DNA of 64,000 nt from Bradyrhizobium sp. in8p8 (GTDB lineage Bacteria > Pseudomonadota > Alphaproteobacteria > Rhizobiales > Xanthobacteraceae). The notes beneath the pieces are model-generated. The model worked only from the letters and a program-made list of their open reading frames with translations. It had not been told where the DNA came from and did no database searches. Positions within the stretch are counted from its first letter, which is position 1. Each line of letters begins with the position of its first letter. This document shows positions 25,217-34,761 of this stretch, piece by piece. Location: assembly GCF_000426845.1 (NCBI RefSeq), contig NZ_AUGD01000004.1, forward strand, positions 62,001 to 126,000, written 5' to 3'. Made by a program: the position numbers and the translations under genes.

Positions 25217-26606
25217 AATTCCCTCCGATCGCGAGCGTTGCGAGCGGCAACGTCAGGCGCACCGTGGCCCCGCGCTTCCTGTGGTTCTTGGCGGTCACGG
25301 TGCCACCTAGCTTGCGTACCACGTTCACGACCAGGAACAGGCCGAGGCCGCCGCCGGTGCGGCCCTTGCTCGATTGGTAGGGCTTTCCCAGCTGCGCGAG
25401 CATTTCCGGCGCAAAGCCGGCGCCGCGGTCGCTGATCGACAGCACCAGATTGTCGTCCTCGCGCTCGGCCACGAGCTCGACCCAATCGCGCGAGACCTCA
25501 TAGGCGTTGTCGAGCACGTTGAAGATCACCTGCTTCAGCGCGACGTCGGAGACGATCGCGACGTCCTCGCCGAAGGTGTTGACGAAGTAGAGCGTGCGGG
25601 CCGAGCGCGCGTCGCGCCACTCCTCGACCAGCGCAGTCACGAACGCTGTCACCGTCGTCGGCGAGGAGCCCTCGCCGCGTGCTTCGCCCGCCGAGACCAG
25701 GATCCCCGTGACGATCGACTTGCAGCGCTGCAGCGAGGTTTCCATCTCCGCAAGGTCTTCGGCGAGCTCCTGATCGGCGGCGAGATCCGGCATGCGCCGC
25801 CAGTCGCTGAGGATCACCGAGAGCGAGGCGAGCGGCGTGCCGAGCTCGTGCGCCGCTCCGGAGGCGAGCAGGCCCATGCGCACGATATGATCCTGCTCGG
25901 CGGCATGCTGGCGCAGCGCTGCCAGATTGGCGTCACGCTCGCGCAAATTCCTGTTGATGCGGGTGACGAAGACCACCAGCAGCACGGCGTTGAGCACGAA
26001 GCCCAGGAGCATGCCAAGCACGGTGAGACTATAGGTCTCGCTCAAGGGATTGGGCGGCAGATCGAGCGGGCGGTAGGCCAATGTCAGCCAGACGAAGCTT
26101 GCGCAGGTCAGGGCGACCAGCGACCAGGTCGAGCGGGAATCGAGCAGCACCGCGCCCAGCGTGACCTGGAGCAGGAACAGCGAGGTGAAGGGATTGGTGG
26201 CGCCGCCGGAGAGGTAGAGCTGCGCGGTCAGCGCGGCGACGTCCAGCATCAACGCGACCAGCAGCTCGTTATTGGTGATCGCGGCGCGATGGCGCACCCA
26301 CACGAGGCTTGAGACGTTGAGCAGCACCAGGGCGCCGATCACGGCGCCCATCCGTTCCAGAGGCAGCGGGATGCCGAGACCAAAATGCACGACGCCGATG
26401 GTCACCATCTGGCCGACCACCGCCGTCCAGCGCAGCTGGATGAGCAGCGCCATGTTCTTGCGGTTGGTCTCGTGATCGGTCGGGGCCGTCCCGACCAGCT
26501 CGCTACGCGCATCGGCCTGCGATTGCAGCGTGACCAGCCCGCCGCGCGCAAGCGTCTGGGAAAGCGTCTTCCCGTCGTCAGGTGGGCTCGGCGATCGTTC
26601 CAGCAT
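25206..26606 (-). CDS. Redox-sensing histidine kinase, RegB/ActS/PrrB family
   Basis: 466 residues from ATG (MLERSPSPPDD), overlapping the end of SURF1 by 29 bases. Six hydrophobic segments; the quinone-site motif GGATNPF lies in the second loop as in RegB (GGxxNPF). H-box GAAHELGTPLASL, N-box VIFNVLDNAYEVS, then ISDRGAGFAPEM and GGGLGLFLVV. A Cys 42 residues after the phosphoacceptor His (LQRCKSIVTG) is close to the redox-active Cys of RegB (40 residues). It likely senses the ubiquinone pool, fitting its place behind a quinol oxidase. Confidence 0.93.
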   Translation of the reverse strand: MLERSPSPPDDGKTLSQTLARGGLVTLQSQADARSELVGTAPTDHETNRKNMALLIQLRWTAVVGQMVTIGVVHFGLGIPLPLERMGAVIGALVLLNVSSLVWVRHRAAITNNELLVALMLDVAALTAQLYLSGGATNPFTSLFLLQVTLGAVLLDSRSTWSLVALTCASFVWLTLAYRPLDLPPNPLSETYSLTVLGMLLGFVLNAVLLVVFVTRINRNLRERDANLAALRQHAAEQDHIVRMGLLASGAAHELGTPLASLSVILSDWRRMPDLAADQELAEDLAEMETSLQRCKSIVTGILVSAGEARGEGSSPTTVTAFVTALVEEWRDARSARTLYFVNTFGEDVAIVSDVALKQVIFNVLDNAYEVSRDWVELVAEREDDNLVLSISDRGAGFAPEMLAQLGKPYQSSKGRTGGGLGLFLVVNVVRKLGGTVTAKNHRKRGATVRLTLPLATLAIGGNFDG

Positions 26607-27420
26607 CTGATCCCGTCCTGCGGGCGAGGGCATTCGGGCCGCCGGCCTTGTCGTGGACGAAGCGTTTGCGGCGGAACAGCCCGCCGCCGAATGTGACGAA
26701 CAGTCGGCCGGCCAGCATGAAAGCCAGGGCAAACCACGTCAGCGCGTAGATCAGGTGGTTATTGGGAAAGCGGATCACGGTCAATCCGCCGATCGGCCCG
26801 CCAGCGATTTGTGATCTGGCGTCGGCATCGACAAAGAAGGGCGCGACCTCGTGGAGACCCCGCGCGGCCGCGATCGCGGCGACGTCCCGCGAGTACCAGC
26901 GGTTGTGCTGCGGCACGTTGTTCCTGAGGAATCCACCCTTCGGCTCGGTGATGCGAAGAAGACCGGTGATCTCGACCAGGCCCTCCGGATTGCCGTCTCT
27001 GCGCGTCGATGCGTCGCGCCGCTCCGACGGCACGAAGCCGCGGTTGATCAGCACCTGCGTGCCGTCATCGCGCTGGAGCGGCGTCAGCACCCAATAGCCG
27101 GGGCCTTCCTCGGTGACGGCATGAACCAGCGTCTCGCGGTCATGGAGGAAGCGGCCGCTGAGGCCGACGTGCCTGTATTCGTCGTTTGCGGCGCTGATGA
27201 TGGGCCATGAAGCGGCCGAGGGAACCGGCTGGGCCGGAGCGTGGACGCGCTGCTCGACACGTTCGATGAGAGCCAGCTTCCAGGCGCGGCGCTCGATCTG
27301 CCAGACGCCCAGAGCGATCAGGAGTACAAGAGCGGTGAGCGAGAGGACCGTGAACCACAAGGAGGGCGGACGCACAGCCTTGCTGTGCATCCCTGTCTCG
27401 CTCGTCGCCGGCCGGGTCAT
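26578..27420 (-). CDS. SURF1 family oxidase assembly protein
   Basis: 280 residues starting MTRPATSETGMHSK, two bases after the cyoD stop. TM segment LWFTVLSLTALVLLIALGVW, the conserved QIERRAWKLALI, periplasmic VLINRGFVPSERRDAS and GLLRITEPKGGFLRNNVPQ, and a second TM helix YALTWFALAFMLAGRLFV before a basic tail. SURF1 proteins help insert heme into heme-copper oxidases; here the partner is the bo3 quinol oxidase encoded just upstream. It overlaps the sensor kinase start, so the operon continues. Confidence 0.92.
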   Translation of the reverse strand: MTRPATSETGMHSKAVRPPSLWFTVLSLTALVLLIALGVWQIERRAWKLALIERVEQRVHAPAQPVPSAASWPIISAANDEYRHVGLSGRFLHDRETLVHAVTEEGPGYWVLTPLQRDDGTQVLINRGFVPSERRDASTRRDGNPEGLVEITGLLRITEPKGGFLRNNVPQHNRWYSRDVAAIAAARGLHEVAPFFVDADARSQIAGGPIGGLTVIRFPNNHLIYALTWFALAFMLAGRLFVTFGGGLFRRKRFVHDKAGGPNALARRTGSDAGTIAEPT

Positions 27421-27422
27421 GC

Positions 27423-27803
27423 TCACTTCATCCCGCTCATCTGGTGCATCGGCATCATGTTGCTGTTCAGGTGGCTCATCACCCACAGCGATCCGGACAG
27501 TGCAATCACCACCATCACGATGGTGAAGATCAGCGCCATCAGGGTCCAGCCGTTCTCGGAGGCCGCGTTCATGTGCAGGAAATAGATCATGTGCACGACG
27601 ATCTGCACGATGGCGAAAGCCATGATGACCAGCGCGGTGATCTGCTTGCTCGGCAGTGTGCCGCTCATCACCAGCCAGAACGGAATTGCGGTGAGCACGA
27701 CCGAGAGCACGAAACCGAGCATGTAGCTCGAGAACGTGCCGTGGGCGTGGCCGTCGCCGTGGTGATGGCCGTGAGCGTGCGCGGCGTTCGTATCGGTGCT
27801 CAT
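27423..27803 (-). CDS. cyoD: Cytochrome bo3 ubiquinol oxidase subunit IV
   Basis: 126 residues starting [20 protein letters not shown]; the His-rich N-terminus may bind copper. Three TM helices follow ([60 protein letters not shown]), the CyoD layout. The start overlaps the cyoC stop by four bases. Met-rich end [14 protein letters not shown]. Confidence 0.95.
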   Translation of the reverse strand: MSTDTNAAHAHGHHHGDGHAHGTFSSYMLGFVLSVVLTAIPFWLVMSGTLPSKQITALVIMAFAIVQIVVHMIYFLHMNAASENGWTLMALIFTIVMVVIALSGSLWVMSHLNSNMMPMHQMSGMK

Positions 27804-28429
27804 CGCAGAACTCCCAGGAGATAGACGAAGGTGAAGACGCCGATCCAGACCACATCGAGAAAGTGCCAGAACATCGACAGGCACATCAGGCGGCGGCGGT
27901 TGGCTTCGATCAGGCCGAACTTTCGGACCTGCACCATCAGCGTCACCAGCCAGATCAGGCCGCAGGAGACGTGCAGGCCGTGAGTGCCGACCAGGGTGAA
28001 GAAGGCCGACAGGAAGGCGCTGCGCTGGGGCGTGGCGCCCTCATGGATCATGTGGGCGAATTCAAAGAGCTCGATGCCGATGAAGGCCAAGCCGAACAGG
28101 CCGGTGATCGCAAGCCACGCTTGGGTCTGTGCGACCTTGTTCTGCTGCATCGTCAGCATGGCGAAGCCGTAGGTGATCGACGACAGCAGCAGCATCGAGG
28201 TGTTCACCGCGACCAGGTTCAGGTCGAACAGGTCCTTCGGTGCAGGTCCGGCCGCATAGTTGCCGCCGAGCACGCCGTAGGTGGCGAACAGGATCGCGAA
28301 GATGAGGCAGTCGCTCATCAGATAGATCCAGAAGCCGAGCGACGTGCTCCAGCCTTCCGGATGCGGGTGCTCGTCGGCGAGATAGAAAACCGGCTCGCCG
28401 GTCTGCGAGGGATGAACAGCGACGGTCAT
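27800..28429 (-). CDS. cyoC: Cytochrome bo3 ubiquinol oxidase subunit III
   Basis: 209 residues, five TM helices of the heme-copper oxidase subunit III type: [75 protein letters not shown], and [20 protein letters not shown] at the end. The start ATG is adjacent to the cyoB stop. Stabilises the oxidase complex in the inner membrane. Confidence 0.96.
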   Translation of the reverse strand: MTVAVHPSQTGEPVFYLADEHPHPEGWSTSLGFWIYLMSDCLIFAILFATYGVLGGNYAAGPAPKDLFDLNLVAVNTSMLLLSSITYGFAMLTMQQNKVAQTQAWLAITGLFGLAFIGIELFEFAHMIHEGATPQRSAFLSAFFTLVGTHGLHVSCGLIWLVTLMVQVRKFGLIEANRRRLMCLSMFWHFLDVVWIGVFTFVYLLGVLR

Positions 28430-30427
28430 TCAATTGACTCCCGCGAGCAGCTTGGTGCGCGCGTCCTCGGTCCGGATGACGTCTTCAGCCGGAATGTCGA
28501 AGTCGCGGTGATAGTTGAAGGTGTGGCCGATGCCGACGGCGACCATCGCGATGAAGCTCACCGCTGCCAGCCACCACATGTACCAGACGAGAGCAAAGCC
28601 CATCGCGGTGGCAAGGCCGGCGATGATGATACCCGTGCCGGTGCTGCTCGGCATATGGATCGGCTTGAACCCGGTGAGCGGACGCTGGTAGCCCCGGCGC
28701 TTCATGTCCCACCATGCGTCGTTGTCGTGAACGACGGGGGTGAAGGCGAAGTTGTAGTCCGGCGGCGGCGAGGACGTCGCCCATTCCAGCGTGCGTCCAT
28801 CCCAGGGATCGCCGGTGACGTCCTTGAGCTGCTCGCGCCGGAGCAGGCTGACCGCGAACTGCATGAGCATCGAGAGAATGCCGATGAAGATGAAGAGGGC
28901 TCCGACCGCGGCGATGACGAACCAGATCTGCAGTGACGGGTCGTCGAACACGCGCAAGCGGCGGGTCACGCCCATCAGGCCGAGCACATAGAGCGGCATG
29001 AACGCGAGATAGAACCCGGTGACCCAGAACCAGAACGACATCTTGCCCCAGAACGGATCGAGCTTGAAGCCGAAGGCCTTCGGGAACCAGTAGTTGATGC
29101 CGGCGAACGCACCGAACACCACGCCGCCGATGATCACGTTGTGGAAGTGCGCGATCAGGAACAGGCTGTTGTGCAGCACGAAATCGGCCGGAGGCACCGC
29201 GAGCAGCACGCCGGTCATGCCGCCGATCACGAAGGTCAGCATGAAGGCGACCGTCCACATCATCGGCAACTCGTAGCGGATGCGGCCGCGATACATCGTG
29301 AACAGCCAGTTGAACATCTTCGCGCCCGTCGGGATCGAGATGATCATCGTGGTGATGCCGAAGAACGAGTTGACGCTGGCGCCCGAGCCCATCGTGAAGA
29401 AGTGGTGCAACCACACCAGGTACGACAGGATGGTGATGACCACCGTGGCGTAGACCATCGAGGTGTAGCCGAACAGCCGCTTGCCCGAGAAGGTCGAGGT
29501 GACCTCCGAGAAGATGCCGAAGGCGGGGAGAACAAGGATGTAGACCTCTGGGTGGCCCCAGATCCAGATCAGGTTCACGTACATCATCGGGCTGCCGCCG
29601 AAATCGTTCGTGAAGAAATTGGTGCCGACGTAGCGGTCGAGCGACAGCAGCGCGAGCACGACGGTCAGGACCGGGAAGGAGGCGACGATCAGGACGTTGG
29701 TGCAGAGCGAGGTCCAGGTGAACACCGGCATCTTCATCATCGTCATGCCGGGGCATCGCAGCTTGACGATGGTGCAGATCAGGTTGATGCCGGATAACGT
29801 CGTTCCGACGCCGGCGATCTGCAGCGCCCATATGTAATAGTCGACGCCGACATCCGGACTGTAGCCGATGTTCGACAGCGGCGGATAGGCCAGCCAGCCG
29901 GTGCGGGCGAACTCGCCGATGAACAGCGAGGCCATCACCAGCACCGCACCGCCGACCGTCATCCAGAAGCTGAAATTGTTCAGGAAGGGGAACGACACGT
30001 CGCGGGCGCCGATCTGCAGCGGCACGACGTAGTTCATCAGGCCGGTGACCAGCGGCATCGCCACGAAGAAGATCATGATCACGCCGTGAGCGGTGAAGAT
30101 CTGGTCGTAGTGATGGGCATTGAGATAGCCTTCGGAGCCGCCAAAGGCGAGCATCTGCTGGCCGCGCATCATCAGCGCGTCGGCGAAGCCGCGCAGCAGC
30201 ATCACGATGCCGAGGATCATGTACATGATGCCGATGCGCTTGTGGTCGACGGTGGTGAACCACTCGCGCCAGAGATAGCCCCAGAGGCGGAAATAGGTGA
30301 GGCCGCCGAGCAGCGCGGCGCCGCCGAGCGCGACCACCACGAAAGTGCCGACGACGATCGGCTCGTGCAGCGGCAGTGACTCGAGGGTGAGCCGGCCGAA
30401 GATGAGCTTGGGAAGATCAGGAGACAT
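28430..30427 (-). CDS. cyoB: Cytochrome bo3 ubiquinol oxidase subunit I
   Basis: 665 residues, full length. Ligands seen: the His of [15 protein letters not shown] (low-spin heme), [15 protein letters not shown] (CuB His and the cross-linked Tyr), [10 protein letters not shown] (two CuB His), and [20 protein letters not shown] (high-spin and low-spin heme His). The N-terminal [20 protein letters not shown] has the arginine of the ubiquinol region in CyoB. It oxidises ubiquinol, reduces O2 to water and pumps protons across the inner membrane. Confidence 0.97.
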   Translation of the reverse strand: MSPDLPKLIFGRLTLESLPLHEPIVVGTFVVVALGGAALLGGLTYFRLWGYLWREWFTTVDHKRIGIMYMILGIVMLLRGFADALMMRGQQMLAFGGSEGYLNAHHYDQIFTAHGVIMIFFVAMPLVTGLMNYVVPLQIGARDVSFPFLNNFSFWMTVGGAVLVMASLFIGEFARTGWLAYPPLSNIGYSPDVGVDYYIWALQIAGVGTTLSGINLICTIVKLRCPGMTMMKMPVFTWTSLCTNVLIVASFPVLTVVLALLSLDRYVGTNFFTNDFGGSPMMYVNLIWIWGHPEVYILVLPAFGIFSEVTSTFSGKRLFGYTSMVYATVVITILSYLVWLHHFFTMGSGASVNSFFGITTMIISIPTGAKMFNWLFTMYRGRIRYELPMMWTVAFMLTFVIGGMTGVLLAVPPADFVLHNSLFLIAHFHNVIIGGVVFGAFAGINYWFPKAFGFKLDPFWGKMSFWFWVTGFYLAFMPLYVLGLMGVTRRLRVFDDPSLQIWFVIAAVGALFIFIGILSMLMQFAVSLLRREQLKDVTGDPWDGRTLEWATSSPPPDYNFAFTPVVHDNDAWWDMKRRGYQRPLTGFKPIHMPSSTGTGIIIAGLATAMGFALVWYMWWLAAVSFIAMVAVGIGHTFNYHRDFDIPAEDVIRTEDARTKLLAGVN

Positions 30428-30438
30428 GCGGGATCTCG

Positions 30439-31599
30439 TTAGGAGTCTGATTTCGGACGCTGTCCGAGGAAGAAGGACGAGGATTTGAGCGGCATGAACG
30501 AGGGTCGCTTCAGGCCGGCGCCGAGCAGAGGCGCGGTATCGAGGGGTGCTGCGATCGAGGCGGTGGTCCTGCCCTGCGGCGCATCGGGTGTACAGGTGCC
30601 GGCGACGAAGGTCGGCTCAGGCCCAAGCGCGGTGCCGCGGCGGGCGTATTTGTCGTAGGCCAGCGGCAGGGTGTTGGTGAGGCCCTGATGACCGGCGCCG
30701 CCCCTGGCGTCGATCGCCATCATCTCGCTCTGGCACATCTTGCCGGTCTCCACGCACATGTTGAGGATCAGGCGATAGAGATCGGCATCGACGGTGCCCC
30801 AGCGCCGCACCGGCTCGTTCTGACTGGGCTTTTCGAGCTGGAGATACTCGGCGCGGCCGAGCGTGCCGCCGGCGGACTTGGCGCTGGCGATCCAGGCGTC
30901 GAAGCCTCTGTCATCCAGGCCCTGGAAGTTGAAGTGCATGCCGGAGAAGCCGGCGCCGCTGTAGTTCGCGGAGAAGCCCTTGTAGGTGCCGGCGTGATTG
31001 ACGACCGCGTGCAGCTTGGTCTCCATGCCCGGCATCGCATAGATCTGGCCGGCGAGCGCGGGGATGTAGAACGAGTTCATGACCGAGGACGCGGTGATGC
31101 GGAAGGTGATCGGACGATCGACCGGCGCGGCCAACTCGTTGACGGTCGCAATGCCGTAGCCCGGATAAATAAAGAGCCACTTCCAATCGAGCGCGACCAC
31201 ATCGACCTCGAGCGGAGCCTTGGACTGGTCCACGGCGCGCTCGGCATGGATGCGGCCGAGCGTGCGATAGGGATCGAGCAGATGCGTGCCCATCCAGGTC
31301 AGCGCGCCCAGGCAGACGATGATCAGGAGCGGCGCCGACCAGATCACCAGCTCGAGAGCGGTCGAATGATCCCAATCCGGTTCATAGCGAGCGTCGGTGT
31401 TGGACTGGCGGTAGCGCCACGCGAACAGCACCGTCAGCGCCATCACGGGCAGCACGATCAGGAGCATCAGGACGGTCGAGATGATCACGAGGTCGCGCTG
31501 CTGGGCGGCGATGTCGCCGGCTGGCGCCAGCACGACGTAGTCGCAGCCGCCGAGAGCGGCAGCCAGAGGGAGCAGCGCCAGGATCTTGAGACGGGACAC
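30439..31599 (-). CDS. cyoA: Cytochrome bo3 ubiquinol oxidase subunit II (lipoprotein)
   Basis: 386 residues from a GTG start (AAGG 8 bases upstream). [16 protein letters not shown] ends in a lipobox Cys. Two TM helices follow ([40 protein letters not shown]). The periplasmic cupredoxin domain ([40 protein letters not shown]) lacks the CuA ligands, as in quinol oxidases. The C-terminus is longer than E. coli CyoA and Pro/Leu-rich. First gene of cyoABCD-SURF1-kinase-regulator. Confidence 0.95.
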   Translation of the reverse strand: MSRLKILALLPLAAALGGCDYVVLAPAGDIAAQQRDLVIISTVLMLLIVLPVMALTVLFAWRYRQSNTDARYEPDWDHSTALELVIWSAPLLIIVCLGALTWMGTHLLDPYRTLGRIHAERAVDQSKAPLEVDVVALDWKWLFIYPGYGIATVNELAAPVDRPITFRITASSVMNSFYIPALAGQIYAMPGMETKLHAVVNHAGTYKGFSANYSGAGFSGMHFNFQGLDDRGFDAWIASAKSAGGTLGRAEYLQLEKPSQNEPVRRWGTVDADLYRLILNMCVETGKMCQSEMMAIDARGGAGHQGLTNTLPLAYDKYARRGTALGPEPTFVAGTCTPDAPQGRTTASIAAPLDTAPLLGAGLKRPSFMPLKSSSFFLGQRPKSDS

Positions 31600-31665
31600 G
31601 GGCCGGGCCTTTGAGAATGAGTTTCCTTTGCGGGACCGACGGGTAGCTGCGGCGCAACAGGCCGG

Positions 31666-31688
31666 ACATTGGACAATTTGCCCAATGT
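31666..31688. promoter_or_regulatory. Inverted repeat in the cyoA / MFS intergenic region
   Basis: ACATTGG (31666-31672) and CCAATGT (31682-31688) form a perfect 7-bp dyad with a 9-base AT-rich spacer. It lies 67 bases upstream of the cyoA start and 90 upstream of the MFS start, where an operator for either gene would be expected. No known box was matched with confidence. Confidence 0.4.
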
Positions 31689-31778
31689 TGCAGTGCGGAG
31701 CGTTGGACCAGACAGGGCCTGATCGCCTGGCCTCGCCGGGCGGTCGGCTTTGGTTTTCAGGACGTTGAAGGCGCACGG

Positions 31779-33107
31779 ATGGCGACGGCACAGACCCCCG
31801 CAATGGCAGACCTCCACACCGGCGAGCACGGCCACGACCAGGCGAGTCCCGGCGAGATCGCCATCGGCGTCATCATCGGCCGCACCTCGGAATTCTTCGA
31901 CTTCTTCGTCTTCGCGATTGCCTCGGTGATCGTGTTCCCGCGCCTGGTATTCCCGTTCGCGAGCGAACTGACCGGCACGCTCTATTCTTTCATGATCTTC
32001 GCGCTGGCTTTCATGGCCCGGCCGATCGGCACCGTCATCTTCATGACGATCGACCGGAGTTACGGCAAGACCGCCAAGCTGATCTCGGCGCTGTTTCTGC
32101 TCGGCACAGCCACCGTCGCGATCGCGTTCTTGCCCGGCTATCCGGAGATCGGCGCCGCCGCGATCTGGCTGCTGGCGCTGGCGCGAATCGCACAAGGTCT
32201 TGCCTGGGGCGGCGCCTGGGACGGCATGGCTTCGCTGTTGGCGCTGAATGCCCCGCCTTCCCAGCGCGGCTGGTACGCGATGGTACCGCAGTTGGGCGCC
32301 CCGCTCGGACTGATCGTGGCGAGCGCGCTGTTCGCCTATTTTGCCGGCAATCTGTCTGCCGACGATTTCTTCGGCTGGGGCTGGCGCTATCCGTTCTTCG
32401 TCGCCTTCGCCATCAACGTCGTGGCGCTGTTTGCCCGCCTGCGCATGGTGACGACGGAAGAATACGCCTCGCTGTTCGAAAGTCGCGAATTGCAGCCGTC
32501 GCGCATCTCCGAGACCGTCGCGCGCGAAGGCCAGAACATCATGCTCGGCGCATTCGCGCCGCTGGCGAGCTTTGCGCTGTTCCACATGGTCACGGTGTTT
32601 CCGCTGTCCTGGGTGTTCCTCTTCACCCATGAAAGCCCGGTTCGCTTCCTGATCATCGAGATCGTGGCCGCCGTGTTCGGCGTCGGCGCGATCGTGGCGT
32701 CCGGCATCATCGCCGACCGCGTCGGCCGCAAGTCGCTGCTGATGGGATCGGCGATCGCGATCGCGATCTATAGCGGCTTCGCCCCGCAATTGCTCGACGC
32801 CGGGGCATTCGGCGAGACCATTTACATGGTGATCGGGTTCATCCTGCTCGGCCTGTCCTTCGGCCAGTCTTCCGGCGCGATCGCCTCGAACTTCCGGCAG
32901 ACGTACCGCTACACGGCTTCGGCGTTGACTTCGGACATGGCCTGGCTGTTCGGCGCCGGCTTCGCTCCGCTGGTGGCGCTGCTTCTCGCCACCAATCTCG
33001 GCGTCATCGCCTCGGGTGCGTATCTCCTGTCGGGCGCGTTCTGGACCTTGCTCGCGCTCTGGCTCAGTGGCCAGCGCGAGAAGGGGGATATGGACACGGG
33101 GCGGTAG
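31779..33107 (+). CDS. MFS transporter (metabolite:H+ symporter type)
   Basis: 442 residues with 12 hydrophobic segments. IGRTSEFFDFFVFAIASVIV at the start and ARPIGTVIFMTIDRSYGKTA (loop 2-3) are characteristic of the MHS/ProP-like branch, which imports organic acids and osmolytes. The second-half repeat ADRVGRKSLLMGSA is present. GAAGG sits before the ATG. Divergent from cyoA, a pairing I recall from other Bradyrhizobium. The substrate is unknown. Confidence 0.88.
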   Translation: MATAQTPAMADLHTGEHGHDQASPGEIAIGVIIGRTSEFFDFFVFAIASVIVFPRLVFPFASELTGTLYSFMIFALAFMARPIGTVIFMTIDRSYGKTAKLISALFLLGTATVAIAFLPGYPEIGAAAIWLLALARIAQGLAWGGAWDGMASLLALNAPPSQRGWYAMVPQLGAPLGLIVASALFAYFAGNLSADDFFGWGWRYPFFVAFAINVVALFARLRMVTTEEYASLFESRELQPSRISETVAREGQNIMLGAFAPLASFALFHMVTVFPLSWVFLFTHESPVRFLIIEIVAAVFGVGAIVASGIIADRVGRKSLLMGSAIAIAIYSGFAPQLLDAGAFGETIYMVIGFILLGLSFGQSSGAIASNFRQTYRYTASALTSDMAWLFGAGFAPLVALLLATNLGVIASGAYLLSGAFWTLLALWLSGQREKGDMDTGR

Positions 33108-33128
33108 GGCTCAAGCAGCACGCGATTC

Positions 33129-33213
33129 GTAGCCCGGATGGAGCATCGGCGTAAGCCGGGACAGACGGGCCATCGATACAAATCCCGGATTGCGCTACGC
33201 TCCATCCGGGCCA
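33129..33213. repeat. Palindromic repeat (gtagcccggatggagc type)
   Basis: GTAGCCCGGATGGAGC on the left mirrors GCTCCATCCGGGCCAC on the right, with GTAAGCCGGG / CCCGGATTGCGC inside. A widely seen proteobacterial intergenic repeat. It sits between the convergent MFS and M48 genes and could serve as terminator. Confidence 0.75.
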
Positions 33214-33235
33214 CGGCGTGCGCCTGGTGCCAGCC

Positions 33236-34735
33236 TCAATCCGCCACGATCTTCACGCGATCGCGCACCTTCACTTGCGCGTTGCGTTCGAGACCGTTGA
33301 GCACGCGGAAGCGCTCGGCGGGACGGTCGACGCCGGCCATGCGGTGGGACAGCGATTCCACGGTATCGCCGGGCTGCACGGTGATGACCTTGATCCGCAG
33401 CGGGCGCGCGGCCTGGATCTCGTCGAGTGTCAGGCGGCGGAATGAATTGACGGTCTCGCGCGCATTGCGGTCGCTTTCCGTCGACCTCTGCCGTGTCGCA
33501 AAGATGAAACGGTACACGTCGCTCCCGAAGCGCAGCGCATAGACCTTGAACTGCCACTGGTCGCCCTTGGCGGTGGCGGATGCCGCCGGAAAACCGTTGA
33601 TGGTGATGTCCTCGGTCGAGGCCTTCTCGACGCCATCCATCCAGCCAGAGTTCAGGTACTCGCCGAGCGACTGTTCGGCCGGCACGCGCACGACATCGAA
33701 GCGCATCGCCTGCGCGCCGCCCTCGCGCACGCCGATCACGGCCTGCGCGGTGTTGTCGAGCGTGAAATTCTCGGGTGCCTGGAAGGTGAAGCCGAGCTTC
33801 GGATGCAGGAAGCGCCGGCCGCGGACGAAACCTTCGCTCGGGTCTTCGCCATAGACGAGGTTGTCGACCGCGGCGAGATAGCTCTCGCGGTCGCGCTCGG
33901 CGCCTTCCGGCGCAGTGTATTGCCGCGCGATGTTCTGCGCGTTCTGCACCCGCTCGGGCGTCGCCGGGTGCGAGGAGGTGAAATCCTGCGCGCGCGGATC
34001 GAGCGAGTTCTTTCCGGCCTTCAGCTCGGCATTGCGCTCCATCGCGGAGAGGAAGCGCGCCGCTCCATAAGGGTCGAAATGCGCCTTGGCGGAGATGCCG
34101 ACGCCGATGCCGTCGGCCTCGATCTCCTGCTTGCGCGAGAAGCTCGCCATGGTGAGCTTGGTCTTGGCGAGCGCGAGGGCGGTGAGATCGGGATCGTTGC
34201 TCATGTCCGTGACGACGCGGGTGACGATTGCAGCCTGGCGGGCCTGGTCCTCGCGCATCGCCGCATGCTTGGACAGCACATGGGCCATCTCGTGGCTGAG
34301 CACGGAGGCCAATTCCGAGGTGTCGCTCGCAAGCGCAAGGAGTCCGCGCGTGACGTAGAGCTGGCCGTTCGGCAACGCGAAGGCATTCACCGCGCCGGAA
34401 TTGAGAATGGTGACCTTGTAGCCCTGGTCCGGACGGTCGGAGGCCGCAACCAGCCGGTCGACGGTCTTGCTGACGAGCGCCTCGAGCTTGGGATCGTCAT
34501 AGGTCCCGCCATAGCTCGACAGGATGCGCTCGTGCTCCTTCTCGGTGGCCGGCGTTTGCGCGATTGCGGGCTTCGGCTTGGGCATCACGACGGCCGCCGG
34601 GGTCGCCGCGGTGTGGAACCGGCCCATATCGCCGCATCCCGCCAGCGCAGTGCCCAGAGCAAGGCACAGCACGGCCGGCGCAGCCCGCAGCCGGCGGCCT
34701 TCACCTCGTCCCTGCCGTTCTAGCACCCCATTCAC
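33236..34735 (-). CDS. M48 family metalloprotease, lipoprotein, with C-terminal LysM-like domain
   Basis: 499 residues from GTG. VLCLALGTALAGC is a lipobox signal, so it is an outer- or inner-membrane lipoprotein facing the periplasm. Zinc motif SHEMAHVLSKHAA near residue 150 with third ligand in KQEIEADGIGVG; RAQDFTSSHPATPERVQNAQ is typical of BepA/Oma1-like proteases. The last 55 residues (KVITVQPGDTVESLSHRMAG, RFRVLNGLERNAQVKV) look like a LysM-type peptidoglycan-binding domain. Likely outer-membrane protein quality control. Confidence 0.9.
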   Translation of the reverse strand: MNGVLERQGRGEGRRLRAAPAVLCLALGTALAGCGDMGRFHTAATPAAVVMPKPKPAIAQTPATEKEHERILSSYGGTYDDPKLEALVSKTVDRLVAASDRPDQGYKVTILNSGAVNAFALPNGQLYVTRGLLALASDTSELASVLSHEMAHVLSKHAAMREDQARQAAIVTRVVTDMSNDPDLTALALAKTKLTMASFSRKQEIEADGIGVGISAKAHFDPYGAARFLSAMERNAELKAGKNSLDPRAQDFTSSHPATPERVQNAQNIARQYTAPEGAERDRESYLAAVDNLVYGEDPSEGFVRGRRFLHPKLGFTFQAPENFTLDNTAQAVIGVREGGAQAMRFDVVRVPAEQSLGEYLNSGWMDGVEKASTEDITINGFPAASATAKGDQWQFKVYALRFGSDVYRFIFATRQRSTESDRNARETVNSFRRLTLDEIQAARPLRIKVITVQPGDTVESLSHRMAGVDRPAERFRVLNGLERNAQVKVRDRVKIVAD

Positions 34736-34761
34736 GTCGCTTAACCCGTGCCCGGCCTGAT

